Source: Candidatus Villigracilis proximus (lineage in GTDB: Bacteria > Chloroflexota > Anaerolineae > Anaerolineales > Villigracilaceae). Taken from it: a stretch of DNA of 64,000 bases. Location: the NCBI GenBank assembly GCA_016715195.1, contig JADKBB010000014.1, positions 1-64,000 of the forward strand, in the 5' to 3' direction. The notes below the pieces were generated by a model. The model worked only from the letters and a program-made list of their open reading frames with translations. It ran no database searches and was not told the DNA's origin. The translations under genes and the position numbers were made by a program. Positions 16,768-25,533 of the stretch are shown here, piece after piece (within the stretch, counting starts at the first letter, position 1; every line of letters begins with the position of its first letter).

Positions 16768-17685
16768 TTACTTCACTATCAATTTTACAACATCCAATGC
16801 CTGAATAAAACCATCTGCGGCACTGATATCTTGGATCTCCAAATAAATGATTGTGTTGAGAGGAATCCCCGCCAGTGGAATTAACTCGCTGAATGTTCCG
16901 GGTGCGCCAAAATCGGGCGCGGTGACGGTCACGGGTCCGCTGGCGAGTTGGGTGCCGGCTTCATCATAAATAAAATAGGACAGGTTATTTTCAAACGGAG
17001 CAATGCTGACCGCTCCATTGACCTGCACGAACTCTGAAACCTGTGTTTGATCGGCAGGAGACATAATTTCAATACTGCGCATTTTTCCTTCAGGATTGAC
17101 GGTCGTGTAATTCATCAGACGCAGTTTGTTATTGACCAGTGCATAGCGCTGTGTGGTTTGAAGTGTGGGACAGCACCCGCCATCTTCAAAGCCGTGGATC
17201 ACGGCATCGAGATAGATTTCGCCATTTTCGATTGACATGCTGTTAATCAGCGGACGGTCATCGATCATGGTTGAGGTTAGAAAAGCAGGCTGGCCGTTGA
17301 CATTTGTATAAATGGCAAGAAAGCCAAAGTTGCCAGTGCCGCCATAATTTTCAAAAAAGATCGCGGCGATCTCGGCAATGCCATCGCCGGTTAAATCTCC
17401 GATGGAAATGAATTCAGTAATTCCGGCGTCGGCAAAGTCCATTGTTGTGGCGTCTGTGCCTTGTTGATATTTTCCATCGGTCAATTGCACCAGCAGATGA
17501 TCATCACGTGCGCCGAGTTGATACTGGGCGTTTTGCATCTGCCCGGCGGATAAATCCGTCGGCGCTGGAATTGTCACTTGGACGGGAGCAGGCGTCGGTG
17601 AGGGGGATGCGGGCGCAGCCAGTCCGCAGGCGAGGGTTGTGAGAGTCAGAGTCAGAAATAGCGTGAGGAAATGTTTGTGAGTCAA
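16768..17685 (-). CDS. lipoprotein with C-terminal Gmad2-like domain
   Basis: 305 residues. The N-terminal signal ends in the lipobox TLAC (Cys20), followed by a Pro/Ser/Thr linker (SPSPTPAPV). The middle has FG-GAP-like text (GDLTGDGIAEIAA). The last 100 residues, from RSIEIMSPADQTQV through VNGAV to YLEIQDISAADG, resemble the Gmad2 immunoglobulin-like domain. Predicted to be anchored outside the cell membrane. Only 14 bases separate it from the next lipoprotein gene upstream on the same strand, so they form an operon. The precise role is unknown. Confidence 0.72.
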   Translation of the reverse strand: MTHKHFLTLFLTLTLTTLACGLAAPASPSPTPAPVQVTIPAPTDLSAGQMQNAQYQLGARDDHLLVQLTDGKYQQGTDATTMDFADAGITEFISIGDLTGDGIAEIAAIFFENYGGTGNFGFLAIYTNVNGQPAFLTSTMIDDRPLINSMSIENGEIYLDAVIHGFEDGGCCPTLQTTQRYALVNNKLRLMNYTTVNPEGKMRSIEIMSPADQTQVSEFVQVNGAVSIAPFENNLSYFIYDEAGTQLASGPVTVTAPDFGAPGTFSELIPLAGIPLNTIIYLEIQDISAADGFIQALDVVKLIVK

Positions 17686-17699
17686 AATCTCGCCTCTGA

Positions 17700-18737
17700 T
17701 TATTTAATGGTGAATGTAGAAAAAATTTCAGATAGCTTTTGCATGATGCCTTCACGATCAAATTCAGTCACTGTGCCGGGTGTGTAATTGCCAACATTTG
17801 TAGAGTGAATATAGTAGATCACTTCATAACAAATATTTTGATTTACCGTGCGATAGATTTCCTGTTGATAGTAATTGCCCGCACCCGCGCCTTCAGATGT
17901 GCTGTGGGTAAAAGTAAAGCCATTGATAATTTCATCTCCAACAGGATATTCAGGTCCGCCGCCGCCGTTTTGATTTAGTTCTGTGCAGGTTGCAACAGTC
18001 TGCGCATCAGAGGTGGAGCTGATAAATAAATACGCTTCGCTTAAATTTGTTTTTTCATACGTTTTTGAGTCGATAAAATGCAATGTTAACTCGGGATCTG
18101 TTTTGTAATTTCCAACCACCGGCAATGCAGGCGCAAACTCATCGGAATATGTTAATGACAATCCAGCGGCAGAATTGCCATATGAAAAATATTGCACATC
18201 CTTGCCGGGCGAATTGATCGCAACGCGCATGGTGAATTGTGGCACGTCTCCATTGGGAGTCAGGGTTACAAAATAATCCTGTGAAGCGGGCAATGCGCCG
18301 CGCCAAAACATACATTCAGATTCCACAGATTGCGGACAAAGAACACTCCCGTCGGCACCTTTGATCTGCATCGGAATATATCCCCATCCCCCATCAGGAA
18401 TTTGCGGCAGGATCGAAATAGACATGACCTGTCCCTTCATGGCGTTGACTACATAAGTTTTGCTTGTGCCGGTTGGGATGGAATCTATAATATCTGCATA
18501 GGTTCCGTTGGCTTTGAATTGAATCGCGTTGGCTTGAGCAAGCGACGCTGTGGGCGGTGTAAAGGTCGGAAAATCCTGAGTTGGTTGAATCGTTGGTTCA
18601 GCTGTGAAAGTTGGAATGGGCGTGAATTCAACCGTCGCAGTTGGTAATTCTATATTTTGTATAGCTGCGGTTTGCGTTGGCGCAGCGCAGGCGGCAAGAA
18701 AAGAAAGAAGAATGAGGAAAGAAATAATTTTTTTCAT
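17700..18737 (-). CDS. lipoprotein of unknown function
   Basis: 345 residues. The lipobox LAAC is at residues 14-17 (Cys17), followed by a Thr/Pro-rich linker of about 50 residues typical of Chloroflexota lipoproteins. The N-terminal domain contains IPTGTSKTYVVNAMKGQVMS, resembling pre-peptidase or inhibitor-type beta domains; the rest has no recognised family. It is first in a two-gene lipoprotein operon with the gene at 16768. Confidence 0.65.
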   Translation of the reverse strand: MKKIISFLILLSFLAACAAPTQTAAIQNIELPTATVEFTPIPTFTAEPTIQPTQDFPTFTPPTASLAQANAIQFKANGTYADIIDSIPTGTSKTYVVNAMKGQVMSISILPQIPDGGWGYIPMQIKGADGSVLCPQSVESECMFWRGALPASQDYFVTLTPNGDVPQFTMRVAINSPGKDVQYFSYGNSAAGLSLTYSDEFAPALPVVGNYKTDPELTLHFIDSKTYEKTNLSEAYLFISSTSDAQTVATCTELNQNGGGGPEYPVGDEIINGFTFTHSTSEGAGAGNYYQQEIYRTVNQNICYEVIYYIHSTNVGNYTPGTVTEFDREGIMQKLSEIFSTFTIK

Positions 18738-18758
18738 TGGGTCTCCAAAAGAGGTCGA

Positions 18759-18808
18759 AAGTCAAAGGTCGAAGGTCGGTATGACTTTTGACCTTCGACC
18801 TTTGACTT
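18759..18808. terminator. 19-bp stem hairpin built from AAAGGTCGAAGGTC words
   Basis: Arms 18759-18777 and 18790-18808 are perfect 19-base inverted repeats with a 12-base loop, directly after the thiolase gene. The left arm is itself a tandem of near-copies (GTCGAAAGTC, AAAGGTCGAAGGTC). It probably acts as a terminator and belongs to a class of word-repeat hairpins in this genome. Confidence 0.65.
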
Positions 18809-18812
18809 GTTT

Positions 18813-20024
18813 TTATCCTAAATACTCGATCACTGTTGCTTCGCCCTGCCCCACTCCAACACAAAGAGTAGCAATACCGTATTTCACATTGCCGCGATTT
18901 TTCATTTCATGCACCAGCGTTGTGACAAGCCGCGCACCCGAACAGCCCAGCGGATGTCCGATGGCGATGGCGCCGCCGTTGACGTTGACGAGTGCGGGAT
19001 CAATGCCGAGGTCTTCGATGACAGCGAGCGATTGCACGGCGAAGGCTTCGTTCAATTCCATTAAGCCAATATCTTGAATTTGCAAGCCGGCGCGTTCAAG
19101 CGCTTTCTTTGTGGCCGGCACGGGACCAATTCCCATCACACGCGGCGGTACGCCGGCTGAGGCCGAGGTCACAATCCGCGCGAGTGGTTTGAGATTTAAG
19201 GCTTTGGCTTTTTCTTCGCTCATGATCAACAACGCGGATGCGCCGTCATTCAGCCCGGAGGAATTCCCGGCAGTGACGGTTCCGCCGTCTTTGGAAAAAG
19301 CAGGCTTCAGTTTGGATAAAGATTCGAGAGTCGTATCACGGCGCGGACGTTCATCTGTGTCCACGAATTTGGGGTCACCTTTCTTCTGAGGAATCGCAAC
19401 CGGAATAATTTCCTGTTTGAATCTTCCTGAGTCAATTGCGGCAATCGCAAGTTGATGTGAACGCGCCGCGAAGGCATCCTGTTTTTCGCGCGTGATGTGC
19501 GGGCGCTCTTTCGCAATATTTTCGGCGGTCTCGCCCATTGAGTCTGTGCCATACATTTCCTTCATTTTCGGATTCGGATAGCGCCAGCCGAGGGCGGTAT
19601 CGTACGCGGTTAAATTTCCAAATGAATAGCCCGCTTCCGCTTTTGGAAGTGAGTACGGCGCGCGGCTCATGGATTCAACTCCGCCCGCGATGTAGATATC
19701 TCCCTCATTGGATTTGATGGCCCGCGACGCCTGATTGATGGCGTTGAGACCCGAAGCGCACAACCTGTTAACTGTTACGCCTCCGACCTGCAGCGGCAAC
19801 CCCGAAAGAAGTGCCGCCATGCGTGCCACGTTGCGATTATCTTCACCGGCCTGATTCGCGCATCCAAAAAATACTTCTTCAACCAGCGCGGGGTCGAATG
19901 AATTGCGTTCGAGAATGGACTTGATCACATGCGCCGCCATATCATCAGGACGGACGGAAGCAAGCACTCCGCCCAATGCGCCGATCGGCGTGCGGATTGC
20001 ATCAACAATTACAGGGTTAGACAT
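18813..20024 (-). CDS. acetyl-CoA C-acyltransferase (thiolase)
   Basis: About 403 residues; the start at 20024 (MSNPVIVDAIRTP) is the family N-terminus. The nucleophile Cys lies in NRLCASGLNA (about residue 90), the catalytic His in GHPLGCSGA and the second Cys in LCVGVGQGEA. The sequence is closest to the 3-ketoadipyl-CoA/beta-ketothiolase group (PcaF/FadA type). It cleaves 3-ketoacyl-CoA to acetyl-CoA or runs the reverse condensation. No other beta-oxidation gene adjoins it. Confidence 0.93.
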   Translation of the reverse strand: MSNPVIVDAIRTPIGALGGVLASVRPDDMAAHVIKSILERNSFDPALVEEVFFGCANQAGEDNRNVARMAALLSGLPLQVGGVTVNRLCASGLNAINQASRAIKSNEGDIYIAGGVESMSRAPYSLPKAEAGYSFGNLTAYDTALGWRYPNPKMKEMYGTDSMGETAENIAKERPHITREKQDAFAARSHQLAIAAIDSGRFKQEIIPVAIPQKKGDPKFVDTDERPRRDTTLESLSKLKPAFSKDGGTVTAGNSSGLNDGASALLIMSEEKAKALNLKPLARIVTSASAGVPPRVMGIGPVPATKKALERAGLQIQDIGLMELNEAFAVQSLAVIEDLGIDPALVNVNGGAIAIGHPLGCSGARLVTTLVHEMKNRGNVKYGIATLCVGVGQGEATVIEYLG

Positions 20025-20221
20025 GGGATTCACTCCAGAGTGGGATATCAATTTAAATTACAGTTCGATTCTACCACCGCGAGAATTGCAAACTTCATAC
20101 ATGAATCACGAACCACGTAAAAAACATCAGTCCCGCCATTTCAGAGTATACTGCCCGTTACCATTTTTAGATTTTCTGAAAATTTTGCTGTTTTTACCAT
20201 ACTCAAGGAAAATATAAGACC

Positions 20222-20968
20222 ATGTTATTTCAAGTCCCTCCCGCCACCCGCTTCGACCTTAACTTCTCCCTTGCCGGATTCACAGTGCGAGTCCACCCTT
20301 TATTTTGGGTGATCGCTCTGCTCTTTGGATCTTCATCCGGCAGCGTCTCCGGCCTGATCGGCTGGGTGATCGCCATGTTTGTTTCCATTCTGATCCACGA
20401 ATTGGGGCATGCCCTCGCCTTCCGCCGCTATGGAATTGACTCAGAGATCATTCTCCATGCAATGGGCGGACTGACTGTGCCAAACTCTTTTTCGTTTTCG
20501 TTTGGCGGAAGATATTCAATTTCAGCCAATCAACAGATCATCATTTCTCTGGCAGGGCCATTTGCCGGCTTTTTGTTTGCCGGCCTTATTTTAGTCATAT
20601 CCCTTGTGCTGGGCGGTATCGTAGTCCCTACTTTCATATTTGGATTTATTCCATTCCCGGTCGTTTACATTCCCATAGGCGGAGACGTTTTGAACTCATT
20701 CTTTATGAGTCTGCTTTGGGTTAATATTTTTTGGGGATTTATCAATCTAATGCCCGTCTATCCACTGGACGGCGGCCAGGTGACCCGGCACATCCTAATC
20801 CAAACCGATCCATTGAACGGACTGCGCACATCGCTTGGTGTCTCTGTCATTGCAGGCGCAGCAGCAGCCATTGGCGGACTCCTCTTTCTGGGCAGTACCT
20901 ATATGGCCATTCTATTTGGATTTCTGGCATTCCAAAGTTTTCAGGCCATGCAAAGCAGAATGTATTAA
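20222..20968 (+). CDS. M50-family site-2-type protease
   Basis: 248 residues with about six membrane helices. The zinc motif ILIHELGHALAF is near residues 57-68, a second conserved block is SLAGPFAGF, and the third ligand is in MPVYPLDGGQ near residue 185. It acts inside the membrane. There is no TPR tail, unlike the M50 protein at 12952. It is a single gene; AAGGAA lies upstream of the start. Confidence 0.9.
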   Translation: MLFQVPPATRFDLNFSLAGFTVRVHPLFWVIALLFGSSSGSVSGLIGWVIAMFVSILIHELGHALAFRRYGIDSEIILHAMGGLTVPNSFSFSFGGRYSISANQQIIISLAGPFAGFLFAGLILVISLVLGGIVVPTFIFGFIPFPVVYIPIGGDVLNSFFMSLLWVNIFWGFINLMPVYPLDGGQVTRHILIQTDPLNGLRTSLGVSVIAGAAAAIGGLLFLGSTYMAILFGFLAFQSFQAMQSRMY

Positions 20969-20995
20969 GAGTTTGTCCAAAAAATCAAACAAGTT

Positions 20996-21448
20996 CTAGG
21001 TATCAGAATCAATCAGTTTCAATAATTGTTTATTAAAGGCTGAAGCCCCTGCGCCCAGCGAGTTGAAAAACTCACGGTCGATACCTTCCACCACCTGCAC
21101 AGCCTGCTCTGCCAGTTTAAGTCCCTTGTTGGTAACAGCAAGGGACTTTGCTCTTGTATCTGTGGGATGCGGCTTGCGCAGGATCAATCCTTTTTCCTCC
21201 AACGTGCGCAACACATTGGAGGTCATCATTACATCCATTTTGGCATGATTGGCAAGGTCTATTTGTGTAAGGGGTTTCTCACTGACTGCAAGCCATGTCA
21301 TGGAAGCAAGCAAAACAAATTGGGCATGGGTCAGATCAAATGGTTTCAAACCCGCATTGATGCGCCTCTGCCACATACTGGAAACCTGCCAAAGCAAAAA
21401 GCCAGGGCTTTCATCCGCGCTTTCAAATTGAAAAACATCATCAGGCAT
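20996..21448 (-). CDS. MarR-family transcriptional regulator
   Basis: 150 residues with a MarR winged helix: FDLTHAQFVLLAS, LANHAKMDVMMTSNVLRTLEEKGLI and the wing HPTDTRAKSLAVT. It overlaps the EVE-domain gene by 8 bases and ends the minus-strand operon running from 22294. It may feed back on the palindromic promoter at 22327-22356. Ligand unknown. Confidence 0.88.
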   Translation of the reverse strand: MPDDVFQFESADESPGFLLWQVSSMWQRRINAGLKPFDLTHAQFVLLASMTWLAVSEKPLTQIDLANHAKMDVMMTSNVLRTLEEKGLILRKPHPTDTRAKSLAVTNKGLKLAEQAVQVVEGIDREFFNSLGAGASAFNKQLLKLIDSDT

Positions 21449-21878
21449 TTATTTTCTCCGGCAGCATTTGACTCGCGATCAAATCAAAATCGACCTTGGG
21501 AATTTCAAAGAATCCAAACCGAAACATAAATCCCCAGCTTTTTTTATCCTGAATAAAAGTAAGCGCGGGGATCAAAGGCAGAATCGGGACATCAACACAT
21601 TCCGCATATTTTACATCACGGCGGTACGGAACAAATCCCCCGCCCATATCGAATTGATAAACGGACTCACCCGTCACTTCGCCGATGGCGGTGAAAGCCT
21701 GCAACTTCTCACTGCCTTCAAACTCGACCTTTGGTGAATAATACACAATGCCATCCCCCACTTGCATTCTCTTAAGCGGAGCCGCCTTGCCGTGATTGGC
21801 TTGCGCAATTCCCCAGCGCACGCCGTTCATCACATGGTTCCTGGATGCCACAATGATCCAATATCGCGCCTCACTCAT
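21441..21878 (-). CDS. EVE-domain (UPF0310) protein
   Basis: About 146 residues; ATG 21878 overlaps the upstream stop codon (ATGA). It begins RYWIIVASRNHVMNGV and continues with QVGDGIVYYSP and FTAIGEV, the EVE signature. EVE domains belong to the PUA-like fold and bind modified bases in nucleic acids. A long upstream frame to 22100 is a shadow of the SRPBCC gene. Here it sits in a small regulated operon with SRPBCC and MarR genes. Confidence 0.85.
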   Translation of the reverse strand: MSEARYWIIVASRNHVMNGVRWGIAQANHGKAAPLKRMQVGDGIVYYSPKVEFEGSEKLQAFTAIGEVTGESVYQFDMGGGFVPYRRDVKYAECVDVPILPLIPALTFIQDKKSWGFMFRFGFFEIPKVDFDLIASQMLPEKINA

Positions 21879-22294
21879 TTGGACTCCTTCGCAAGGTTTA
21901 TCAGCCTGCCCATTGTTTCGGGCAAGTCTCGGGCTGTATCCTTCCCGATCACCTGCGCGAACAGAAAACTCAGCGGCCCTGAAATCGTCACACGATGGGT
22001 CACATGCAAACCGTCTTTCTCTTCTTTCAGTTCGTGGGCAAATTCCATTTTCGCCAGCGGAAGATTGGTCACATCCACAAAACGTGTCAACGGCTGGCAT
22101 TCGATCATCACGGCTTTTGCCTCTGGCCCGCCCACAGGTTTGAGCGTGTATTTCGTGCCCGCTTTGAATTCACCTTCGATGCGGCACCACTCCACACCCT
22201 TATCCCATTTTGACCAATTTTCCACGTCTGCCCAAACGTTCCAAACCGATTCTTTGGAAGCGTCCGTCACGATTGTATGTTCAGTTGTCCACAT
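21875..22294 (-). CDS. SRPBCC-family (polyketide cyclase/START-like) protein
   Basis: 139 residues beginning HTIVTDASKESVWNVWADVENWSKWD, the standard SRPBCC hydrophobic-pocket fold, and ending with the family helix ETMGRLINLAKE. It probably binds a small hydrophobic ligand. It is first in an operon with the EVE and MarR genes, preceded by a strong promoter overlapped by a palindrome. Confidence 0.87.
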   Translation of the reverse strand: MWTTEHTIVTDASKESVWNVWADVENWSKWDKGVEWCRIEGEFKAGTKYTLKPVGGPEAKAVMIECQPLTRFVDVTNLPLAKMEFAHELKEEKDGLHVTHRVTISGPLSFLFAQVIGKDTARDLPETMGRLINLAKESK

Positions 22295-22326
22295 AATTTT
22301 CTCTCCTTGTTTATTATATACATGAA

Positions 22327-22356
22327 TATTATATATGTGTATATAATATTGTCAAG
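22327..22356 (-). promoter_or_regulatory. palindrome-controlled promoter of the SRPBCC-EVE-MarR operon
   Basis: Read on the minus strand, TTGACA (22356-22351) and TATAAT (22334-22329) are perfect hexamers 16 bases apart. A perfect inverted repeat with 10-base arms (22327-22336 and 22341-22350) fills the spacer and -10, so a dimeric regulator, probably one of the flanking MarR proteins, should control it. Confidence 0.8.
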
Positions 22357-22378
22357 GATGAAAATTGATTCGAGTCTT

Positions 22379-22756
22379 CTATTCTTGATTTTCCAACCGC
22401 TTCCAAAACGCTGACATTTGATTCAACTCTTTATCACTGAACTTGCTGAGAAAGTTCTCTCTCACAAAAGCAACGTGCGCCTTGATTGCTTTTTGAAATC
22501 TCGCAGCGCCTTCTTTCGTCAGCACAGCATACGCGCCGCGACGATCTTCGGCGGCTTCTTCGCGCGTGACCAAGCCTGCTTTCTCCAGCCTCTCCACCAC
22601 CCTGCTCACTCCGCTGCGGGTGATGACACTCTCAGCAGCCAGGTCCTGAATCCGCACCCGATGATTTTCATTCCACGAAAGCCGCAGCAGAATCTCAAAC
22701 TCGACATGCGTGATGTGAGAATGGGACTGTAAATCCTCTTCGATCATGCGGTTCAT
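22379..22756 (-). CDS. MarR-family regulator, N-terminus uncertain
   Basis: 125 residues from the first ATG, with a MarR winged helix (ITHVEFEILLRLSWNENH, ITRSGVSRVVERLEKAGLV, DRRGAYAVLT). The family usually has about 20 more N-terminal residues. The same frame continues upstream in coding-like text (WERISNRAGCLGRILGVYG) without a usual start codon, so the start is rare or the sequence has an error near 22757-22850. Dyads TGCGTG/CACGCA (22831-22844) and GTGATTAGTCAC (22859-22870) upstream could be operators. It precedes the SRPBCC operon on the same strand. Confidence 0.8.
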   Translation of the reverse strand: MNRMIEEDLQSHSHITHVEFEILLRLSWNENHRVRIQDLAAESVITRSGVSRVVERLEKAGLVTREEAAEDRRGAYAVLTKEGAARFQKAIKAHVAFVRENFLSKFSDKELNQMSAFWKRLENQE

Positions 22757-23067
22757 GCGTCCATAAACGCCAAGGATCCGCCCCAGGCAGCCTGCTCGAT
22801 TCGAAATCCGCTCCCAGCTCTCCTTTTTCTTGACAATGCGTGCTCACGCACAAGATGACGTGATTAGTCACACTACGGGCGCCTCGGAAGACCCCACCAA
22901 CAGGTGGGACCAGGTGACGATTGACATTCATACTGTTGAGAATGGTCACTGGCCGGAGTTGATAATTGAAAGATTGGGGCTGCATTAAAATCAAATTAGT
23001 GATCTTTACGGCAATCAAGGACGTTGATCCGCAAAAATAATATTTACACATATCAAGGAGATAAATT

Positions 23068-23469
23068 ATGAGCCCTGCTGCCAAACTTGTTCCAACCTGG
23101 GTCAGGATCATTGCTGGTCTTGTCGCCCTGCTCAACCTGGCGTATGGTCTTTCAGGATATTTTGCCCCTGCCGATATTCTGCCAGGGTTAAGCGCTGACA
23201 CAGCCGCAAGCCTGAATGCTGCTTACATTTTTAGTGCGCGCAATGTCGCCATTGGAATTGCCCTCGGGATTGTATCCTTAAGGGGCGTGCCTGAATCCAT
23301 CGCCATTGTGATGATTATCCGCTTTCTGGTTGAAGCCCAGGATCTGGTCTTGTCGATCATTGCGGGAAATCCTCTCACCGCCTTGTTAATGCCGATTGTA
23401 TTTATCGCTGTTGAATTGACAATTATTGTGACCATGTTCAAGATCGTCGGCGAGAGAGACACGCATTAA
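23068..23469 (+). CDS. four-helix membrane protein of unknown function
   Basis: 133 residues with four predicted membrane helices (about 10-30, 48-70, 75-95, 103-125) and AGGAG upstream. It shows some similarity in length and layout to small DUF4267/DUF4345-type proteins, but no motif fixes a family. Its neighbours are a MarR gene on the other strand and a TMEM175-like gene after it. Confidence 0.65.
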   Translation: MSPAAKLVPTWVRIIAGLVALLNLAYGLSGYFAPADILPGLSADTAASLNAAYIFSARNVAIGIALGIVSLRGVPESIAIVMIIRFLVEAQDLVLSIIAGNPLTALLMPIVFIAVELTIIVTMFKIVGERDTH

Positions 23470-23548
23470 ATAAGGTTCGTAACGTGAATATCATTAGTGA
23501 CAGCCGCCAAAAGCGACTGTCACTATCTTTATTAAAGGAAACCCCCCC

Positions 23549-24148
23549 ATGACCAAATCCCGCCTCGAAGCCTTTAGCGATGGCACCTTCGCCATCATCC
23601 TGACCATTCTCGTGCTTGAATTGAAAGTCCCTGAATTGGAGAACAGCACCTTTGCTGTCTTTCTCGAAGCGATGAAAATCCTCGCGCCGAAATTCGTCAG
23701 CTTCCTGTTCAGCTTCTTTATCATTGCCATCTTTTGGGTGAACCATCATCACATCCTGCACAAAGTCCACAAAGTGGATTCAATATTTTTGTGGCTGAAT
23801 GTTGCCTTGCTTTTCTCTACATGTCTCTTCCCGTTCATCACCGCCTTCATCGGCGACTATCCCTCCAATCCGTTTGTTGTGGCGCTGTATCCACTGAACA
23901 TGGCGTTATCGGCATTGATTTTAGGAAAATTTTGGAAGTATGCATTTGTAGACACGGACCTCGCTCCAAACAAATTGACTGATAAAGAAAAGAAAAAACG
24001 CATCAATCAAGATCGTATGGCGGTCATCATTAATCTTGCTTCTGCGGCGCTGGCGTTCGTGTGGATTCCCATCACATTGGTGCAGATCATGATCATGCCG
24101 TTTATGTTTGTTATTCCTGAATTGACAGCGGGAATGAAAGAGGAATAA
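23549..24148 (+). CDS. TMEM175-family (DUF1211) potassium channel-like protein
   Basis: 199 residues and about six membrane helices. The first helix carries the TMEM175 signature RLEAFSDGTFAIILTILVLEL, with the FSD motif that lines the selectivity filter region in known bacterial members, and FWVNHHHILHKV follows in helix 3. Bacterial TMEM175 proteins are tetrameric K+-permeable channels. The stop overlaps the next gene's start (TAATG). Confidence 0.88.
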   Translation: MTKSRLEAFSDGTFAIILTILVLELKVPELENSTFAVFLEAMKILAPKFVSFLFSFFIIAIFWVNHHHILHKVHKVDSIFLWLNVALLFSTCLFPFITAFIGDYPSNPFVVALYPLNMALSALILGKFWKYAFVDTDLAPNKLTDKEKKKRINQDRMAVIINLASAALAFVWIPITLVQIMIMPFMFVIPELTAGMKEE

Positions 24149-25011
24149 TGCAAAATAAAATCGTTCTCGTCACCGGCGCCACTAGCGGAATTGGATTCCA
24201 AACCGCACTGGCGCTTGCCAACATGGGCGCGCAGGTCATCATCACTGGGCGCAGCCATTCCAGCGGAGAATCCGCTGTGGCTGAAATTAAAGCGGCAAGC
24301 GGCAATTCAAAAGTTGACTTACTCACTGGCGATCTATCAGCGCAGGCAAATGTCCGTTCTTTAGCCGGGCAGTTCAAGGCGCGGTACGAGCGGTTGGATG
24401 TCCTTATCAACAACGCGGGCTTGGCGGCATCCGAAAGAAAATTAACCGTGGACGGGATCGAATCCAATTTTGCGGTGAATGTAGTCACGCCATTTCTCCT
24501 CACCCACCTGTTGATGGATTCTCTCAAAGCCAGCACATCGCCACGTGTAATCACATTGATGGGCGGCGATGTGCCCGCGAAACTTGACATGGATAATCTA
24601 CAAACGGAGCGTTCCTTCGACGGGTTGAATTCATATTCGCAATCCAAACTGGCGATGATGGTATTGATGTACGAGTTTGCCCAGCGTGAAAAAGATGTGA
24701 CGATCAACGTCTGCTATCCGGGGCAAGCCAGCACGAACATGACGCGCAGTGTCACGCCCGAAATGCTGCCAGGATTTATGCGTTTTATTTTCCCGCTGTT
24801 TAAGTTTATGGTACGCGATGATGACGGAAAATCTGCGGCAAAGGCTTCGCGCTCATCTGTATATCTTGCTTCTTCACCTGAAGTCAAAGGTGTGACGGGA
24901 AAATATTTCGACACGAATTGCAAAGAAGCGGCATGGTCGTTTGCAGTGACAGACGCGGCTGTCCGCTCAACGTTATGGAAATTTGTTGAACAAGCCGCAT
25001 TTCATAAGTAG
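24148..25011 (+). CDS. short-chain dehydrogenase/reductase
   Basis: 287 residues of classical SDR type. The cofactor motif TGATSGIG is at residues 9-16, the NNAG block near residue 90, and the active-site YSQSK near residue 170. The sequence is close to retinol dehydrogenase-like SDRs. It is translationally coupled to the TMEM175 gene by start-stop overlap. NADP(H) use is likely from the Arg after the second strand (TGRSHSS). Substrate unknown. Confidence 0.9.
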   Translation: MQNKIVLVTGATSGIGFQTALALANMGAQVIITGRSHSSGESAVAEIKAASGNSKVDLLTGDLSAQANVRSLAGQFKARYERLDVLINNAGLAASERKLTVDGIESNFAVNVVTPFLLTHLLMDSLKASTSPRVITLMGGDVPAKLDMDNLQTERSFDGLNSYSQSKLAMMVLMYEFAQREKDVTINVCYPGQASTNMTRSVTPEMLPGFMRFIFPLFKFMVRDDDGKSAAKASRSSVYLASSPEVKGVTGKYFDTNCKEAAWSFAVTDAAVRSTLWKFVEQAAFHK

Positions 25012-25020
25012 CAGGCAAAA

Positions 25021-25048
25021 AAATAGAGCCGTGCTCACGGCTCTATTT
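25021..25048. terminator. bidirectional terminator between convergent genes
   Basis: A 12-bp perfect stem (25021-25032 with 25037-25048) starting with AAA and followed by TTTTTT, between the SDR (+) and a small membrane gene (-). Confidence 0.85.
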
Positions 25049-25051
25049 TTT

Positions 25052-25300
25052 TTATTTGAAAAAATCTACTAATGGCAATCTAAAGCCATCCATATAAGCA
25101 TAGATGACGATGACCAAGATCACAAGGTGAAATAAAACACCAATCCAATAAAAGAACGGACGGGTATCGCGTCGAATCGACCCTAGCCAACGTAAAGGAA
25201 ACTCACCCGACTTCAATTCCCACGCGATGAAGCCACCAAAAATAAAGATGATTAAAATCATCATATCCAAACCAAGCAACCACTCCTTAAAATTCTCCAT
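25052..25300 (-). CDS. small two-helix membrane protein
   Basis: 82 residues from ATG 25300 (AGGTGA-like ribosome-binding site upstream), with two hydrophobic segments (about 9-29 and 48-70) separated by a basic loop (SIRRDTRPF). An alternative start at 25339 adds a basic extension. No family recognised. Confidence 0.55.
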   Translation of the reverse strand: MENFKEWLLGLDMMILIIFIFGGFIAWELKSGEFPLRWLGSIRRDTRPFFYWIGVLFHLVILVIVIYAYMDGFRLPLVDFFK

Positions 25301-25468
25301 CAAATCACCTCTAGTTTTTTTACGAATTATACCGGCCACAAACTCTTTGGATGCCTATTACATCTCACCCGCAAGTCCTAATTCTGCAGCTGATATATGT
25401 TATTTCCATAAATAAGACTTATTGACTAAAAAATCCCTCGCACTCTTGGGGATTTTTGATTTTACCCC

Positions 25469-25513
25469 TTGACAGATATAAGACTGATAGGTAATATATC
25501 TACATAGATATAT
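25469..25513 (+). promoter_or_regulatory. promoter with palindrome for the methyltransferase-NmrA-PadR-desaturase operon
   Basis: TTGACA (25469-25474) and TAATAT (25492-25497) are 17 bases apart. A perfect inverted repeat ATATATCTA-CA-TAGATATAT (25494-25513) covers the -10 and start site. The likely binder is the PadR protein encoded in the same operon (27021), an inference. Confidence 0.7.
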
Positions 25514-25533
25514 AAAACGGAAAGGAAACAAAA

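Noticed and set aside
22695..23201. 168-codon minus-strand open frame upstream of MarR
   Set aside because: It spans the divergent promoter area and the start of the plus-strand membrane gene, with no family pattern. The MarR-like text is in another frame.
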